Assembly: GCF_905163445.1 (NCBI RefSeq)
Contig: NC_053181.1
Span: forward strand, 6,386,001 to 6,450,000
Source of the DNA: Pararge aegeria
Lineage: Eukaryota; Arthropoda; Insecta; Lepidoptera; Nymphalidae
Length of the DNA stretch: 64,000 bases
Reading direction: 5' to 3'
Position numbers and translations under genes: made by a program. Shown in pieces: positions 33,955 through 47,240 of this stretch; position 1 is the first letter of the stretch, and every line of letters starts with the position of its first letter. The notes under the pieces were generated by a model. That model made no database searches. It was given only the letters and a program-made list of their open reading frames with translations, and was not told the DNA's origin.

Positions 33955-35277
33955 AACGTTTCGGTTTGGTTTATTAAACGGATTTAATAGTATAAATTCT
34001 ATTTCCCTCAGTTAACAGAAATTTTCCAATTTACTATCTATATTGCTCGCTTTAGTATACCGGTAATTAATTTTTTACCCTGTTATTATCCAAATTTTAT
34101 AATTAAATAAAAAACCGGTTCGGAGCTGCTTGTTAGTTCTCTAACTACATTTGTGCCTGAGTATTTGGAATGAGCTGATATTTTAAATATTTCTATATGA
34201 TATTAATAAACAAAGGATAGTCCATGAAAATATATCCTTGCAATTGTTTATAGTTCTGTATGTCGTGATTTATAAGACTAGATAATGCGTCCTTGAAAAT
34301 AAAATATATACAAATGTAATATCACTTAAACCAGAGTCCAGGTTAAACCTAACCAAAGCAAAGGATCCTTATTCGTACCAAAAAATTGTAAGAATAGTAA
34401 GTAGTTATGATATCAAAAAAGCACTCACTTTTTTCAGAATTGGCGTTTTTATGCCTTAAACAAGTTATGAAAAGAAATACTATTTTTATATCATATACAG
34501 GGTGTTAAATAAATATATACCAAAAATGTGCTTTTATGTGCAAGTGTTGCCTTCAATTAGAGTAATATAAATGTTAGTGTGTAAGTGTATTTTAATGTTT
34601 GTATGACTATGTTGAATGAATAATAGGACTGTTTAATTTTATTATAGTTTTTATATTAAATATCACTATTCCATAAGGTGGGTATATTAGTATAAGTTAA
34701 AATAAATTTTACTATAAAATGTACAAAGTTTATTTTAATCTTGCTAAACTTATTCTTAAAAAAAATGTTTTTCACGTTAATTTACGTTACTGAGTAAAAC
34801 ACACCTATATATGTTTTAAGATGAAAAATGAAAGTCTTGTTTCTTGGTTATGTGTTTCGCTTTGATTTCTTTGTATGTTTGTTATGCACTATGGAGTGGA
34901 TTGTTGAGTTTTTCGCACTTGTTGGATATTGTTATTGTATAAATATTTTACTGTGGTTAAAAAAAAAACACTTATTTAAGAAAGGGTAACGGATATAGTT
35001 TAATTAAAATATTTGAGTAGTTTTCGTTTTGTCATATAATTGTTAGCATATTTTATTATGCCAGTAACGCACGTGATAGTGTTTCGTGATAGACGTAATT
35101 ATTATTAACCACATTCGCTCTTAAATATACATATTGAGAGATCATTGTTATTTGTAAGTGCGAGGGATATGATTTAACGGGAATTATTGTTTTCGAGTGA
35201 TACCTAGTTTGAAAATTGTTTTAAAATTGACCAAATAAATGTGTTCTAAATAAAAATGCATTGTTTTTCTATCACCC

Positions 35278-35295
35278 TTTATTATGTATTTTATT
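35278..35295 (-). terminator. Candidate polyadenylation signals of MCRS1
   Basis: Two AATAAA motifs on the minus strand, one overlapping the TAA stop (35295-35290) and one 12 nt further (35283-35278). More may follow in the AT-rich DNA down to about 34500. Confidence 0.4.
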
Positions 35296-37951
35296 AAACA
35301 GGTATGGTGACTTTAACAGCCTCTTGGCGGATGGCACTGATCAATTCTTGGTTAATCAGGAACACGAAGCGAAGTCCCGCTATCTGTGCACAAAGGAGAA
35401 AATTACATTAGCATAATTGACACCTCGTAAAACCGCAAAACCGACAAATAAGAAACTCAGCAGTAGTTTTAATATAAGATTTCTCGCTCGTCATCGAGGA
35501 TTCGTTTTCGCATATCAAACTCTGTATCTTGAAAATAATATACTATTACGACAATACACACACCGCTATCTAGCCCTAAAGTAAGCGTAGCTTGCGTTAT
35601 GGGTATTAAGATGAGTGATGAATATTTTTAGGGATAATACAAGTATTTTAATTTATATTATACAGATAAACACCCAGCCACTGAAAAACGTGCATGTTCA
35701 TGACACAAAAATTTTCCAGCTATGGGAATCGAAATTACAAACGCACACGCACTCAGAAAGTAGGGTCGCTGCCCGCTGCGCCAATCGGCCGTCATTGGGA
35801 CCGTATGTCACTCGTTTAAGAGTAGCAAACTCGTGATTTTTGTTTTACAAACTTTCGGTCAAAGGCCCGAACTAAAGTGTTGTAGGCGTATTTCTGTATT
35901 AACTGCTATCTCACCTGCTGGGGAGTGATGATGCAGTCTAAGATGGTAACGAGCTAACCGGCTAGGGGTATAGCAGTTATATTAAAGCCATACCCCTAAT
36001 CGGTTTCTACGCGACATCATACCGTAACGCTTAATCGCTTATCAGCACGCTTTTAACAGTAGCATCCTTTCTAGCATCGACATACATCCACAGCGCTCGC
36101 ATAGTTTTCTCGATCGTTCGCTGAAACTCTAGTTCTTTTACGGATCTCCTCATCACTGATTTGATCACGTAGAAATACTCTTAATATAGATATCTCCATC
36201 GCTCGCTGAGTGGCTCTTAAATCTAAATCGAATCTAGAATTATCAAAACTAAATAAAAATAACTGCTCATTATACTAGTCTTATGAAAAACATTTGAAAA
36301 TATAATAGTTTGGAAGTAGTTTCTATCGAGCAAAGTAAGCACAATTAAAAATAATTAAATTATTATGCAAACCGTGACGTGGGGGCCTGGTAATGTTAAT
36401 TTCTCATGTATACATACATATATAATAATGATACTTAATTTTATTCACTCATGTTTATTTATTATAGCTTTTTGCAAATTGACGTAAATTCAGTTTAATT
36501 TTGGATTAGTGAACAACTCTGTAGCGTTATAATGTTGGTGGAATAGAAATATTAAAGTAGCTATTTCGATACAGTCTATGGAAATGTTTGCAAATATTGT
36601 GCTTTCACTGGTTCCTAAAACAGGATAAGCTGGACAATATTAAAGCGAGCTTTAAGCGACCTTTGGAGTATTATTTTTTTCTTCATTGCACAACCATCTA
36701 ATCCGACGTAATGCTAAAACATTTTCTAACATAATACATGAGGGTGTGGTCAAAAAACTTAGATACTGTCGTATAATTTATAGCGATTATGAATAGATTC
36801 AAAATAAAAATAGACTTATATCCCTATCCCTACTAATAATATAAATGTAAATGTAAGTTTGTTTGTTACGCTTTCAAGCAAAAACTGCTTAACCGATCCT
36901 CATGAAACTTTGTACACATATTCTTGGAAGTGTTAGAAGTAATATTGGATACTTTTTATCCCGACATTAAGCTCAGTTCCTTTGGGGGAGGGGATGAGTG
37001 TTTGACGATTTTACACTCCGACAAATTATAACCGATTTAAATAATTATTTTTGTACTATAGAGGTTATAATATGTGTTTAATTTTGCCCAAACTGTGGTT
37101 GGAGATAGAGGACAGAACTCCTCAGCGGACAGTAGCAAACCCCTCATTTAAGGCTTAGCGATACTGAATATTTTTTTTTTAGATCTACAACTAAATTTAA
37201 TGCCACATAAAAAAACAAAATCAAACTCAGACGAAGTCACGGGCAACAGCTAGTATTATATAAATGAAAGTATAAATATATATTCATATACCTTAAATAT
37301 AATGCACAGATACGTTCAATTGCATTATACCTACTCACATGCAATTTAAGGACCTCTATAAATATATAAATAATATAAATTACAAATTGATAAAAAAACC
37401 TGACTTCAATATACTGTCCATTATTCTACTTGTCAAGCCCTTTCATTTGACAGCCATATCGTGGGAGTTGTGAAAAAAATATGTAATCCGCCATTTTGTG
37501 GCGAGGGCCATCTGCGACCGATTTTCCTCAAACATGGCTAAGAACACGCACGCACGCACTCACACAGACTCACTGACACACAGCAGACACGTCAAACTTA
37601 TAACACCCGTAACGTATTTCCGTCGGGGTTAAAAAAGGCTTATGTTGTGTTAACCTGACAAAAAAAAAACCATTGTTTCCATTATCCAACACAGGCCTTA
37701 CGTGTCTGTTTTTTTTACAAAAAAAAACGAATTACCTCAATAACACTATTGTGATTCAGTTTAACTTTATTCCCATGAAGCACTGGCCGTCCATCAATGA
37801 AAATCGGTCGTTTGCCTTCCGAGGACATAAAGAAGTCGCCGCTATTTCGGAGGCGGATTATTGCCTGCTTCCTCGAGACCTTCGCGGCTGGACCCTCAAG
37901 GCTTAGGTCGACGTCGATCGTGTGATCCCTTGTGCTACGGCCGACCGCTAT
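35294..37951 (-). CDS. MCRS1: 3' end of MCRS1 (microspherule protein 1): FHA domain and C-terminus
   Basis: Two minus-strand exons, 37951-37736 (216 nt, 72 codons) and 35383-35294 (90 nt including TAA), are joined in phase 0 by GTAATT and CAG splice ends. The first encodes the FHA core: VGRSTRDHTIDVDLSLEGPA, then KVSRKQAIIRLRNSGDFF and RPIFIDGRPVL. The second ends the protein with GLRFVFLINQELISAIRQEA. The GR, SRK and NSG positions are the usual phosphothreonine-binding loops of FHA domains, and the order matches vertebrate MCRS1 closely. MCRS1 (Drosophila Rcd5) is a nuclear and centrosomal protein of the INO80 and NSL chromatin complexes. Both exons are intact, so I read them as part of a live gene. 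The upstream exons were not found; they may be farther right in the window or past its edge. Confidence 0.88.
35540..35794 (-). repeat. SINE-A
   Basis: ATACACACACCGCTATCTAG to GCGCCAATCGGCCGTCA. It lies in the final MCRS1 intron, sense to the gene. Confidence 0.75.
35905..36060 (-). repeat. SINE-C fragment
   Basis: GATGCAGTCTAAGATGGTAA, CATACCCCTAATCGGTTTCT and CGCGACATCATACCG match the reverse of the 3' half of SINE-C. Confidence 0.6.
36826..37254 (+). repeat. Interspersed repeat, first of two near-identical copies
   Basis: TATCCCTACTAATAATATAA, GTTTGTTTGTTACGCTTTCA and AACCGATCCTCATGAAACTT, ending in GGGCAACAGCTAGTA. The second copy is at 38098-38496. The ending resembles the element at 58499-58785; the class is unresolved. 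Confidence 0.65.
37430..37640 (+). repeat. Probable interspersed repeat fragment
   Basis: GCCATTTTGTGGCGAGGGCC, (CGCA)n and CACACA runs and TCAAACTTATAACACCCGTA with CGTCGGGGTT. It looks like a repeat end, but there is no second copy in this window. Confidence 0.35.
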
Positions 37952-38097
37952 CTATGAAACAAATAAATACAGTTTATAATAATGAAACGTTTTTTTTATT
38001 GTTTTACCACCACGCTGGGCAGACGGGTTGGTGAACGCAGTAGATGGTAGTAGTAAAAAATAAGTTCTCCGTTATATTCTCTTAGTGGCGCCTCTTA

Positions 38098-38496
38098 CGA
38101 CATCCCTACTATCCCTATCCCTACTCCCTACTAATATTGTAAATTTTCAATGAAAGTTTGTTTGTTACGCTTTCACGCAAAAACTACTTAACCGATCCTC
38201 ATGAAACTTTGTACACATATTTTTGGAAGTGTTAGAAGTAATATAAGGATACTTTTTATCCCGACATTAAGCTCGGCTCCTTTGGGAGAGGGGATAAGTG
38301 TTTGACGATTTTACACCATAACTCCGACAAATTATAACCGATTTAAATAATTATTTTTGTACTATAGAGGTTATAATATGTGTTTAATTTTGCCCAAACT
38401 GTGGTCGGAGATAGAGGACAGAACTCCTCAACTTAATTTAATGCCACATCAAAAAACAAAATCAAACGCAGACGAAGTCGCGGGCAACCGCTTGTA
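38098..38496 (+). repeat. Interspersed repeat, second copy
   Basis: Nearly identical to 36826-37254 except that it lacks a ~75-bp internal segment (GCGGACAGTAGC to AGATCTACAACT). It ends in GCGGGCAACCGCTTGTA. Confidence 0.65.
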
Positions 38497-38550
38497 ATAA
38501 ATAAATAAATATACTACTACATATTATTTTTATTTATTTATTAAGCGGGT

Positions 38551-38592
38551 GATAGTTGGCGATGTGTTTGGATATACACATCGCCAACTATC
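38551..38592. repeat. Perfect 17-bp palindrome at the SINE-A 3' end
   Basis: GATAGTTGGCGATGTGT (38551-38567) and ACACATCGCCAACTATC (38576-38592) pair perfectly around TTGGATAT. Confidence 0.9.
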
Positions 38593-38807
38593 CCCAAAGT
38601 AAGCGTAGCTTGTGCTATAGGTACTAAGGTGACTGATGAATATTTTTATGATTAATATACATAAATACTTATAACATACAAATAATCACCCAGACACTGA
38701 AAAAACGTTCCTGTTAATCACACAAAAAAATTTCATTTGTGGGAATCGAACCCACTGCCTTGGACTCAGGAAGCAGGGGCGCTGCCCACTTCGCACATCG
38801 GCCGTCA
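38573..38807 (-). repeat. SINE-A
   Basis: Ends with GGGAATCGAACCCACTGCC and CATCGGCCGTCA. Its 3' end is one arm of the palindrome at 38551-38592. Confidence 0.75.
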
Positions 38808-38809
38808 AA

Positions 38810-41800
38810 ATATTATGCGGGAAGAGGAAGGGTGATGTTTGTATTCTGATCTGTCGTCACCACACGGTAGGATTCGGTAGCCCCAATGACACGTAATATC
38901 CCCTTTATGTTTCTGGAAACGAAACATACCGATGATCTAATCAAGACCAATAAGGATCGCTTCAATAAAAACTTATCCTAAAAGTACCGTGTTTTCTTTG
39001 TAAATATAAAACGTAATAAAGGTTGATAAGATAACATTGCATTCGTCTGCCGCTGAACCCTAAATAAATAAAATATTATCTAACGAGTGCAAATAAAATG
39101 ATATCTGATCTGTAAGTAGCTACTTTTCCAACCAACTTAACGAAGAAGAAATATACACTCTACTCAAAAACATCAGTCAGGGATTTTTGCTGAAGAAATA
39201 AGAAGGTTACATACAGCCTTTTCCGTTACGGACTACATTCATTTTCCGTATCGAACGATAACCGAGAAAATTCCGGTAAATAATATTATCAAGGACAGGT
39301 ATATCATGTGTACCTACACGTAGAGACTAAGTATTTGACGCAGTATTGGAAATAGACCTTCGATTTTGATCATTTTACAAACATAATCTCTATAGTCTGT
39401 TCAATTTAATAGTGTCGGTACACCGGCAGGAGAATTTGGCATTTTACTCTTTATGTGAGTATGTTGAATATTTTTTTTTCTTATTTTACTCTTACGATAT
39501 TATAATAAAAACGAACATATATTTATATAACAAGTTAAATGAAAATTTAAATTAAACATATGAGTAAAAGTAAAGACAAACGAAAGTAAAATATACACTA
39601 ATTTTCATCACGCGAAGTGTTGGGTTCATTGTGTCCTGTACCTATTTATAAAAAAGGAGCCAACTTCATTACGTTCTCAATCCATACTAAAGTATCGATA
39701 ACTAGCATAACATCTGTTCGACGTAGGTACTAGGTACATCAAGAGTAAATAAAACCTTTTCTGCCAAAGACAAACACAACCTTTCACTACGGCATGGCAT
39801 TTCGCAGGGAATATGTCGCCGTAATAGAGTGTAAATTGGTAAAAAATACATTGTCACTGAAATAAATAACAAGAATTAAATTAATAATTTAGAAGCATTA
39901 AGAAACATCCTAAAGCAAATACGAGGGGCGCGGTGCTGCTACGGTATCAATTATTATAGTTCCGGTAATTCAGTGTAGCGGATAAATTATTCGAAAATGG
40001 CCTTAATTCAATGAGTTGTTTCAAAACTGCAAGAAATGTATATTTTTTTTTTGTTTATAACTAGTAAAACTGAACACACTTGAACTTTACAACATATAGA
40101 ATCAAAGGATTGCCAATAGGACAATAGCAAAAGGAGCCGTGTGAAAGAACAATAAACCTAGCGGTTTTCGCTGAAAAGCGAATGATCTGCGGCGCTTAAG
40201 ACACCGCGAGTAAACCAAAAATACCACCAGTAAAATTCGATAAACCACTAATTAAACAATGTTAATTTGATAGTGCTACCGGTATGACTCGCTTTAAAAT
40301 TAATACATAAAACTAATTTGACAGGCCTAAAAGTAATTGTACCATTTTTTGCTAAACGTTCGCTGTTGAAAAATATGGCAATACTTATAGAACTATCAAA
40401 CTAGTTTTTATTTGTTTAATAATCTTCTATGCATAGGTCGTAAAGTAATGCCATTATTTCTAACAGTTCCCTGTTACACACAATACGCATAATTTAATTT
40501 GTGAAAAATTGAAATTGCTTCACTGTCGCGTCGCGCATCGCACCGAAATGTTTTCTTTCCCCATTATCCATGATGACATAGCCAATTCTGTTGTACCACA
40601 TACATCTCATAGCTAAACTAAATTGACAAGTTTAAAAAGAGAACATTCTTTTCCATAGCAAACACTGTGAACTTTAACTTTTAAACCAGACAATTTAGTT
40701 TAATCGTGATATATGTGGACCACTGAATCGAAACTATTACCTTTAATTCTCATAAAATGTTTACAAGGGTCACAATTATTGAACTTAGTAGGTATTCAGA
40801 ACATTACCTCGCTAACACATCGTTCGATAGTAATCGCGTGCGATATTAAACTAATTATTTTGCACGTATACAGTATACACAGCTGCTGCTGATTAAAATG
40901 CTTAATTAAAACACGAAATGTTTGAACTGTGCAAATAAGCGACGCAATCCTTTATCGGAACGTAATGTTAGCCGCAAGGTCGAGGAAAGATCACTTGCAT
41001 ATACCTACGCCGATAAAATAACAATATAACTGGGCATTGAAATTTATTTTGCTGATAATCATATTACAGGCATGTGGCCGAGGGACAATTTAATGGACGG
41101 GTACAGAAGAGGAAAAAATGCTTGATGATTCTGATGTATAAGTAGATTGAATTAGTTATAGTTTTAGATTTACAAGCCTGCTATCGGAAAGTCGTTCTCG
41201 AGTATCGAAACACTTAACCTCATAGTAAAATAGATCTTATTGATCTGATTTAAAGCTTTAGTTCGTTCACACTTCTACAGACAGCGGCTTTGACCGGGAC
41301 GTTTGTAAAAGAAGAATCATTAGTAATGATACAACGACTCTAAATCGCGTAACTTTAAATTCTTTTTTAATTTGAGGTTATAGCGCTTCGATACTCACAA
41401 TCGACTTTTACGATTACGTGCGGGCGAAACTTGTACAGAAAATGCATTTTGTTATATTATTCTATAGTATTTTATGCTATTCATAAGGAATTATTTATAA
41501 TTATTGTGTACATGATAACATCATTTTGTAAAAAGTTTTTTTAATGATGAACATTATCAAATTCGCTAGCAGGAGTAGCAGTACTGCATGTAGCGTGGTG
41601 ACTCCTTTATAATCGATATTGCACTGTCTGTGTGTGCGTGTTTTTGGCGGCTATAGGAATACATTCCACTAATGACTTTCCTAACATGTCTATCTGACAA
41701 TAGTAGTTTTTTATTACATTACGAAATTACTTTTTAAAACACCTTATTTACCTAAAGATAAATATCTAGACCTAACATTTCTTCTACTAGTCATGCCGGA

Positions 41801-44230
41801 ATAGAGGATTTTTTTTAATTCATTAAAAAATGTCTAAGTAAAAGCTTTTTTGAGATTAATATCACCCCTGTATACGAAACAAGTCCGGTATCTATTGCGA
41901 AAAATAGTAAGAGATCTTCACCGTGATGGACAATTTTCTCTCTTGGACAAGGTCTATTCTCAATAGAACCGTATTAACAAAGAGCTTAGGTTTTCTTAGC
42001 TCAATCTCGGTTTATTAATTCTGGGCCAACTGTTTCGAGCTTATCGACACATAAACACAAGAAACGCAAACAACTTTATGTACCTTTTTAATTTCATCGC
42101 AGGTAAACAGCTTCAAATAACAGCAGAATATGAGGGCGCATTAGTTACTGTCATCGTTTAAAACAGTATTATTTCAACATAACAGTTTATTTGACATACT
42201 TTGACATCCTAAAAATAAGGTTTAGGTTCATTCCGAAACAAAACGTCCGTCACAAACGTCAAAAATAATATTGCTTAAGCGATAGGAGTAAGCCTTCTTG
42301 TCACCAACGATATTAGGTATATTTTAAAGACGTAGTAGCCCCGTCTTCACAAATATTAATATGAAGTCACGAATACAATACAAAATCATTATAATTGACA
42401 AGAATACGATAAAGGCATTCAAAGTGCTATTAGTTTTAATTGCTTCGTAAATATTAAACATTTCCACGGCTTATGAACTGATATCACAAAAGATTAAACT
42501 AGAATTTTACTTTCGTACAATAATATTATGAAGTGCTTAAGTAAAAACTTACTTTTTTTGACTGTCTGCTTTTGCACTTGAAACTGTGTTATTTATATTA
42601 ACTATCCTCGTGTTGTAAAAAATATAACTTAAGTGAAAAAATGCAAATTGTGGCAGTCTCCACATTACCTAATTAAATTGCGCCACAAGATCCTGCAGCG
42701 CGATAGCGGGGTTTACAAAAATCATGATTTCTCAACAACTTCCAAAAATAAACGCTCGGAGGAAAATCTTCCTATTGTTACGGTCAAGCACATCATTCCA
42801 ATATTTGACTACTCAGTATTTCATAAATAAGTGTATATTTAACGAAAAAGTATACTATTTCTTTTGCGCACAATATCTTTCGTTTAATTTCTTGTCATAA
42901 GATTGAAGAAGTACAACGAACTTTTTTATTGTAAAATAAGTTAAAAATCTGGCTATATTTATATAACTTACAACAACTTGAATCCAAATATTTTCCTTGA
43001 AAAGTGAAATATCTAAGTTTAAATAAATAAATTAATTTTACCTTTAATTCAAAATGGCATCCATTGATATTATCATTTCCGCATATACAGACAAAATCAA
43101 CATACAAAAACACTCGAAATTTTCAGCACTATAAAGTATAAAATAAATACTATACCAATAACTCAAATAAAGTTGTTCAAATACCCGCATCATTGTTTTC
43201 ATGTTGACAGTACCGTTAAATAACTACCCGTTTATAATTAGTTAAACAGACAAGATAATTTTGTTGACGCACCAATGTGGCTGATAAGGTTATCAGCGTA
43301 CCACGTACTCGTAACTAAATAACTAGTCGTAGTGTGTGCACTATTCCAGTTAGATATAAATTAATTTGAGTTGTGGCGTTATTCTACTTTTGTACGCTTC
43401 GGACGGAAAACGTTACATGTCGAAAATAGTGCGTCTTCTTTCTTGCAAAATTATTGACAGGTGGTGTGTAAAATATGTAAACATGTTCAAGGTTCCGAAC
43501 ATTTCATTATTGTATACAATAAAAGAATTTGTTGTGATAAGGTCATCTTGCATGGGACATTTTTAAGTGCCATTGTATACATTTTTCTTTCGTAAGCAAT
43601 ACAGTTGTTTAAATAAATAATTAGGTACAATGCGTAATCTATAATGTTATAAAACTGAGGAGTATACCAATGTTTGAACACACTGTCTTTGAAACTTCCT
43701 TACTATTTTTGCGGAACATAGCTAGTTCATTATGGAAGACTTGAAAGGCTTTTTATATACCTTTTTCAATTTAACGTGGGTAAAATCGCAGGGCACAGCA
43801 AGTGTGGTAGAATTTTGGTTTACCAAAAACCCCATTGGAGTTTTTGCTGCACCGTAAGAGTATTATCTTGTTTTTAAATTTACCTTATTCTTTAAAAGAT
43901 AAACAATAAGAAAAAAAAATGAGCTATTGCCCTCGACTTCACTTGGTTTATTTCGTTTTTCAGTGTGCTGTAACGTTGGCACCATTTATTATGATAAATA
44001 GCCGAAGCCTGCGCTGTCTGTGTGTCAACGGGCACAGACACGGTCTTCATAATAGATAAAGTTGATAGATTGAAAATAAAGTGAAATTCTATGGCCGCTT
44101 GGTAAAAAAATAAAAAAGTTGAAAATTCAAAGATCAGTAATAAAAACTTTATGTATCAGAACCTTTTAATTAGTGATCATCGATCACTTATAAAAATGGT
44201 TATTACAAAAAGGTTATTTAGGTATTTTTT
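38810..44230. other. Gene-free AT-rich DNA
   Basis: No exon, transposon or structured repeat is supported here. It could be intron DNA of MCRS1 if that gene's 5' exons lie to the right. The open frames at 42633-42830 and 43366-43566 have no recognisable content. Confidence 0.45.
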
Positions 44231-44239
44231 GCTTCATCA

Positions 44240-44560
44240 TAATAATTTTAATACTTTATAGCGTTTTGGTACCCCGAACGGAACCCTTCGTGTGCAAGTC
44301 CAACTTGAACTTAGCCGGTCTTTTTACCTTGGACTTAATTAGTTTCCTACGTCTTCTCCAGGATGCGACCTAACTCTGTATAACATTTTGTCAATTTCGG
44401 TTTTGCTGTAAAGCACAGTGATATGGTTTTTCCCATTAAATCCCGCGGAAAGGGTTTGGTTTCTTTCCGCCCTTTGGTTGCTTTCCCAGTAAAAAAACAA
44501 TCCTATGCCCGTTATCTATGTCTAGGATGCAAGTTATCTTTCTCTGTGTAAAATTTCCGT
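44240..44560. repeat. Worn interspersed repeat pieces
   Basis: GGTACCCCGAACGGAACCCT, GTGCAAGTCCAACTTGAACT and CCCATTAAATCCCGCGGAAA resemble common lepidopteran repeat remnants. There is no second copy in the window. Confidence 0.35.
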
Positions 44561-44929
44561 TGTTAAACCTAACGTAACAAACAAATAGACACTTTAGCAT
44601 TCTGTAATATAAGTATGGACTGGTCATGGAAAAGGCGAGCGTCGGCTACTTCAAAGACTCGGCACGTACTGTATTTTTGCGTCGCAATTACGGGGATTAA
44701 TTTCATCGGATTTCATTTTCCGTTGTTTGTTGTTACAAATGTAATTGAAATAATTAAAAGTGTATATACTTATTTATTTATTTTTATAGTTCCGAAAGAG
44801 CTTGTCGGTGTACTGCAAATTATTTAAGACGCTCTATATATTTGTTTACATTTTAATTTATATAACTTGTAAGAATATGTTTACCTAAATAAACCTACCC
44901 AGGTTCTAAAAAGGTTATAAAAATAAATA

Positions 44930-45040
44930 AAATAAAAATCGTTTATTTCGTTTCTTACATTGTAAATGATACATGTTGTGTAACCCACCTACCTCCTAGT
45001 AAGCATCAAAATACCTGTGTCAGGAGGCCTTACTCTTCCA
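44930..45040 (-). repeat. Possible LINE 3' tail
   Basis: On minus it ends ACGAAATAAACGATTTTTAT and then AT-rich repeats, which resembles a LINE 3' end with a polyadenylation signal. Confidence 0.35.
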
Positions 45041-45094
45041 TAGCAAAAACAAGATAAAATATATATATTTTTTTAGTGTTTAGTCTAGAAATTC

Positions 45095-45165
45095 ATAGTT
45101 GGAGAGCGCAGTGGACGGCCTAAATCCTTCTCTTGGTGGGAGAAGGCCCGTGCCCATTGTTAGTG
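45095..45165 (+). repeat. SINE-D tail fragment
   Basis: GCAGTGGACGGCCTAAATCC, TTGGTGGGAGAAGGCCCGTG. Confidence 0.55.
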
Positions 45166-46409
45166 TTTCGCCGTAAATTTTTAACTTTTGTTTGGATTCT
45201 CTATCGGTATTACGTAACTCGTTAACTGAATGGTTGTGCGGAAACAATGCGTTGTAAACAAGGATTAGCAAAAAAAAACTTTAGTACCCAGTCACCTTGC
45301 TGCACGATAAGTACGTAGGGTAAGTTCTCATCACGTCACTGGCGTTTATGAAACCAAATCGATAAATGTAAGCCATAAAATATATTCAAAAATTCAAAAT
45401 TCATTTACGTCTGTTATAATGACTTTAGCACCGGTTGGAAAGACAGATTTTACCAAGAAGAATACGGCAAGAAACGCGGAATATTGCGCTTTTCCAACAT
45501 CATTTTAAAGTTTAAGTCATTTTTTTATCTTGTGAGATGACAGCGGTGGGGCCTGCTTCAAAGCAGCCTTAAGAAACTTTAATTGTTTATTTTAGATCGA
45601 TAAACTTTGGAACTTCTATAATGATTTTAATAATAATTTCAAAATTAGAAAGCTATTTTATCTTACAGTAACATAGGCTTTATTTAGCTTCAGTAATAAA
45701 TAGATTTCAACTGACAGCACCTTTCAAATGTGGGAACTTTTTTTTTTATTATTATTTCACTACTCTTACTTAGCAATCTCAACTGGTGATGCAGCTTATT
45801 AAGTAACATAACTTAGACGTCCCTAAAATAAAGATAATAGATATTTCCGAAACTACGTGTCAATTCTTTTAAAATATTACTGATTTAAGAGATGATAGTA
45901 GCAAATAAAGCATTAGGTACGTAAAATCAAGACCGAATTGTTTAAAAAAAAAAATTACACAAAACTTGATTACCAATACATCTAAGTAAGACAGTAGTTT
46001 ATCAAACAAATAAAATACTCTACCAACGTAATTGACTTCTCTTGAGGAAAATAAACACTTATTTACTTTAAAGATATAATATTTTATAATTTATGTGTGT
46101 GTTAACTTAAAGATAACCTCGACAAATTAGCATTTGTTTTCGGTGGAATAAATTCTAGGGTTACTTAATCAAACAACGATTAATTTTATAACACATGAAT
46201 AAACTCGTATAGTCAGTCATAACTAATAGTTAAATTAAATTTTCAACAGTTATGGAAACTGCTATAGTTATAAACCTGCGTGTAACGACCGACGAGTTCA
46301 ATAAGTGCGTGTTGCTAGTGATTACTTTGACTCCAAAACATAGTCTCTAGTCTTCTATGGGCTTCATACGAAAACTAACGAATCGCAGAGAACGAGATAG
46401 TAATGGGCT

Positions 46410-46555
46410 AAACTTTAAGGTTGAAAGTTATATTAAACCCATAACCCTAATCGGTTTCTACGCGACATCGTACCGGAACGTTAAATAGCTTAGCGGCAAG
46501 TCGTTGTCGGTAGTGTGGAAACTAGCCACGGCAGAAGCCTCCCACCAGACGCACG
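46410..46555 (-). repeat. SINE-C fragment
   Basis: CATAACCCTAATCGGTTTCT, GCGACATCGTACCGGAACG and AGCCTCCCACCAGAC. Confidence 0.6.
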
Positions 46556-46609
46556 GTTCCAACAAAGTTATATATAGGATAACTGGAATTACTATTCACC
46601 ACGAATAGC

Positions 46610-47055
46610 ACCCTGGCTGGGGCCTTTGCAGTTGGATTAAAAAAGTAGAGTTTGCTACTTGGTATCCATTCAGGGGGGGACCGTAATCGATTCCCGGCAC
46701 GCACCTCTTGCTTTTCCGAGAGAAACGCATATACCTTCGGTGTAAAAAAATAAAACAAATAAATAAATACCTAATAGGTATGAATTTTTAATTTAAGCAA
46801 GTATGACTTTTTTTTTTTTTAATTTAAGGAATTTATAATGTCACTTCCTTTAACGGTGAAGTAGAACATCGTAAGAAAAATGGCATGCCTAAGAGTTCTC
46901 ATGGGGAGAATGGGCGGGTGAAGTCTACCAATTGCACTTGCACAACGCACAAAAGCACTTGGCCAACGGGGTGGACTACGGTACGGTACGGACTCGATTA
47001 CCTATACCCTCCTCGTTCTGAGTGGAGGCCTGTGCCCTTAAGAGGGCCGATAAAA
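46610..47055 (+). repeat. SINE-D, long copy with AT-rich middle
   Basis: A tRNA-like head (CGTAATCGATTCCCGGCACG) is followed by AT-rich DNA and then the body GGCATGCCTAAGAGTTCTCA and GTGGACTACGGTACGG. Confidence 0.55.
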
Positions 47056-47104
47056 AATGCCTCTGTACGGCTTAAGCAAAACTGTTCTTGACTAAAGTTT
47101 TACT

Positions 47105-47240
47105 TTGTTTTTTATTTATTTAACTCTTTATTTTTACACCACTAGGGAATTAGGAAAATAAAAGAATACAAATGCAAAGACGGTTTAGAATACAAAAGGC
47201 GGCCTTATCGCTTAGTAGCGATATCTGCCAGGCAACCTTG
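47105..47240 (-). repeat. LINE 3' tail with conserved stem-loop
   Basis: On minus GGTTGCCTGGCAGATATCGC, loop, AGCGATAAGGCCGCC (47236-47198), then AATAAAGAGTTAAATAAATA. Confidence 0.6.

Larger units (their letters stand above)
30720..34490. other. Intergenic DNA between the convergent genes
   Basis: No gene supported. It holds a tandem duplication (31959-32084), a foldback (32200-32385), a (TA)n run (32676-32697) and a palindrome (33860-33954). Blocks near 33050-33450 are richer in CpG than the flanks but not coding. Confidence 0.5.

Noticed and set aside
35294..37951. MCRS1 exons as a processed pseudogene
   Set aside because: An intron with GT-AG ends separates the two exons, and both frames and the stop are intact.
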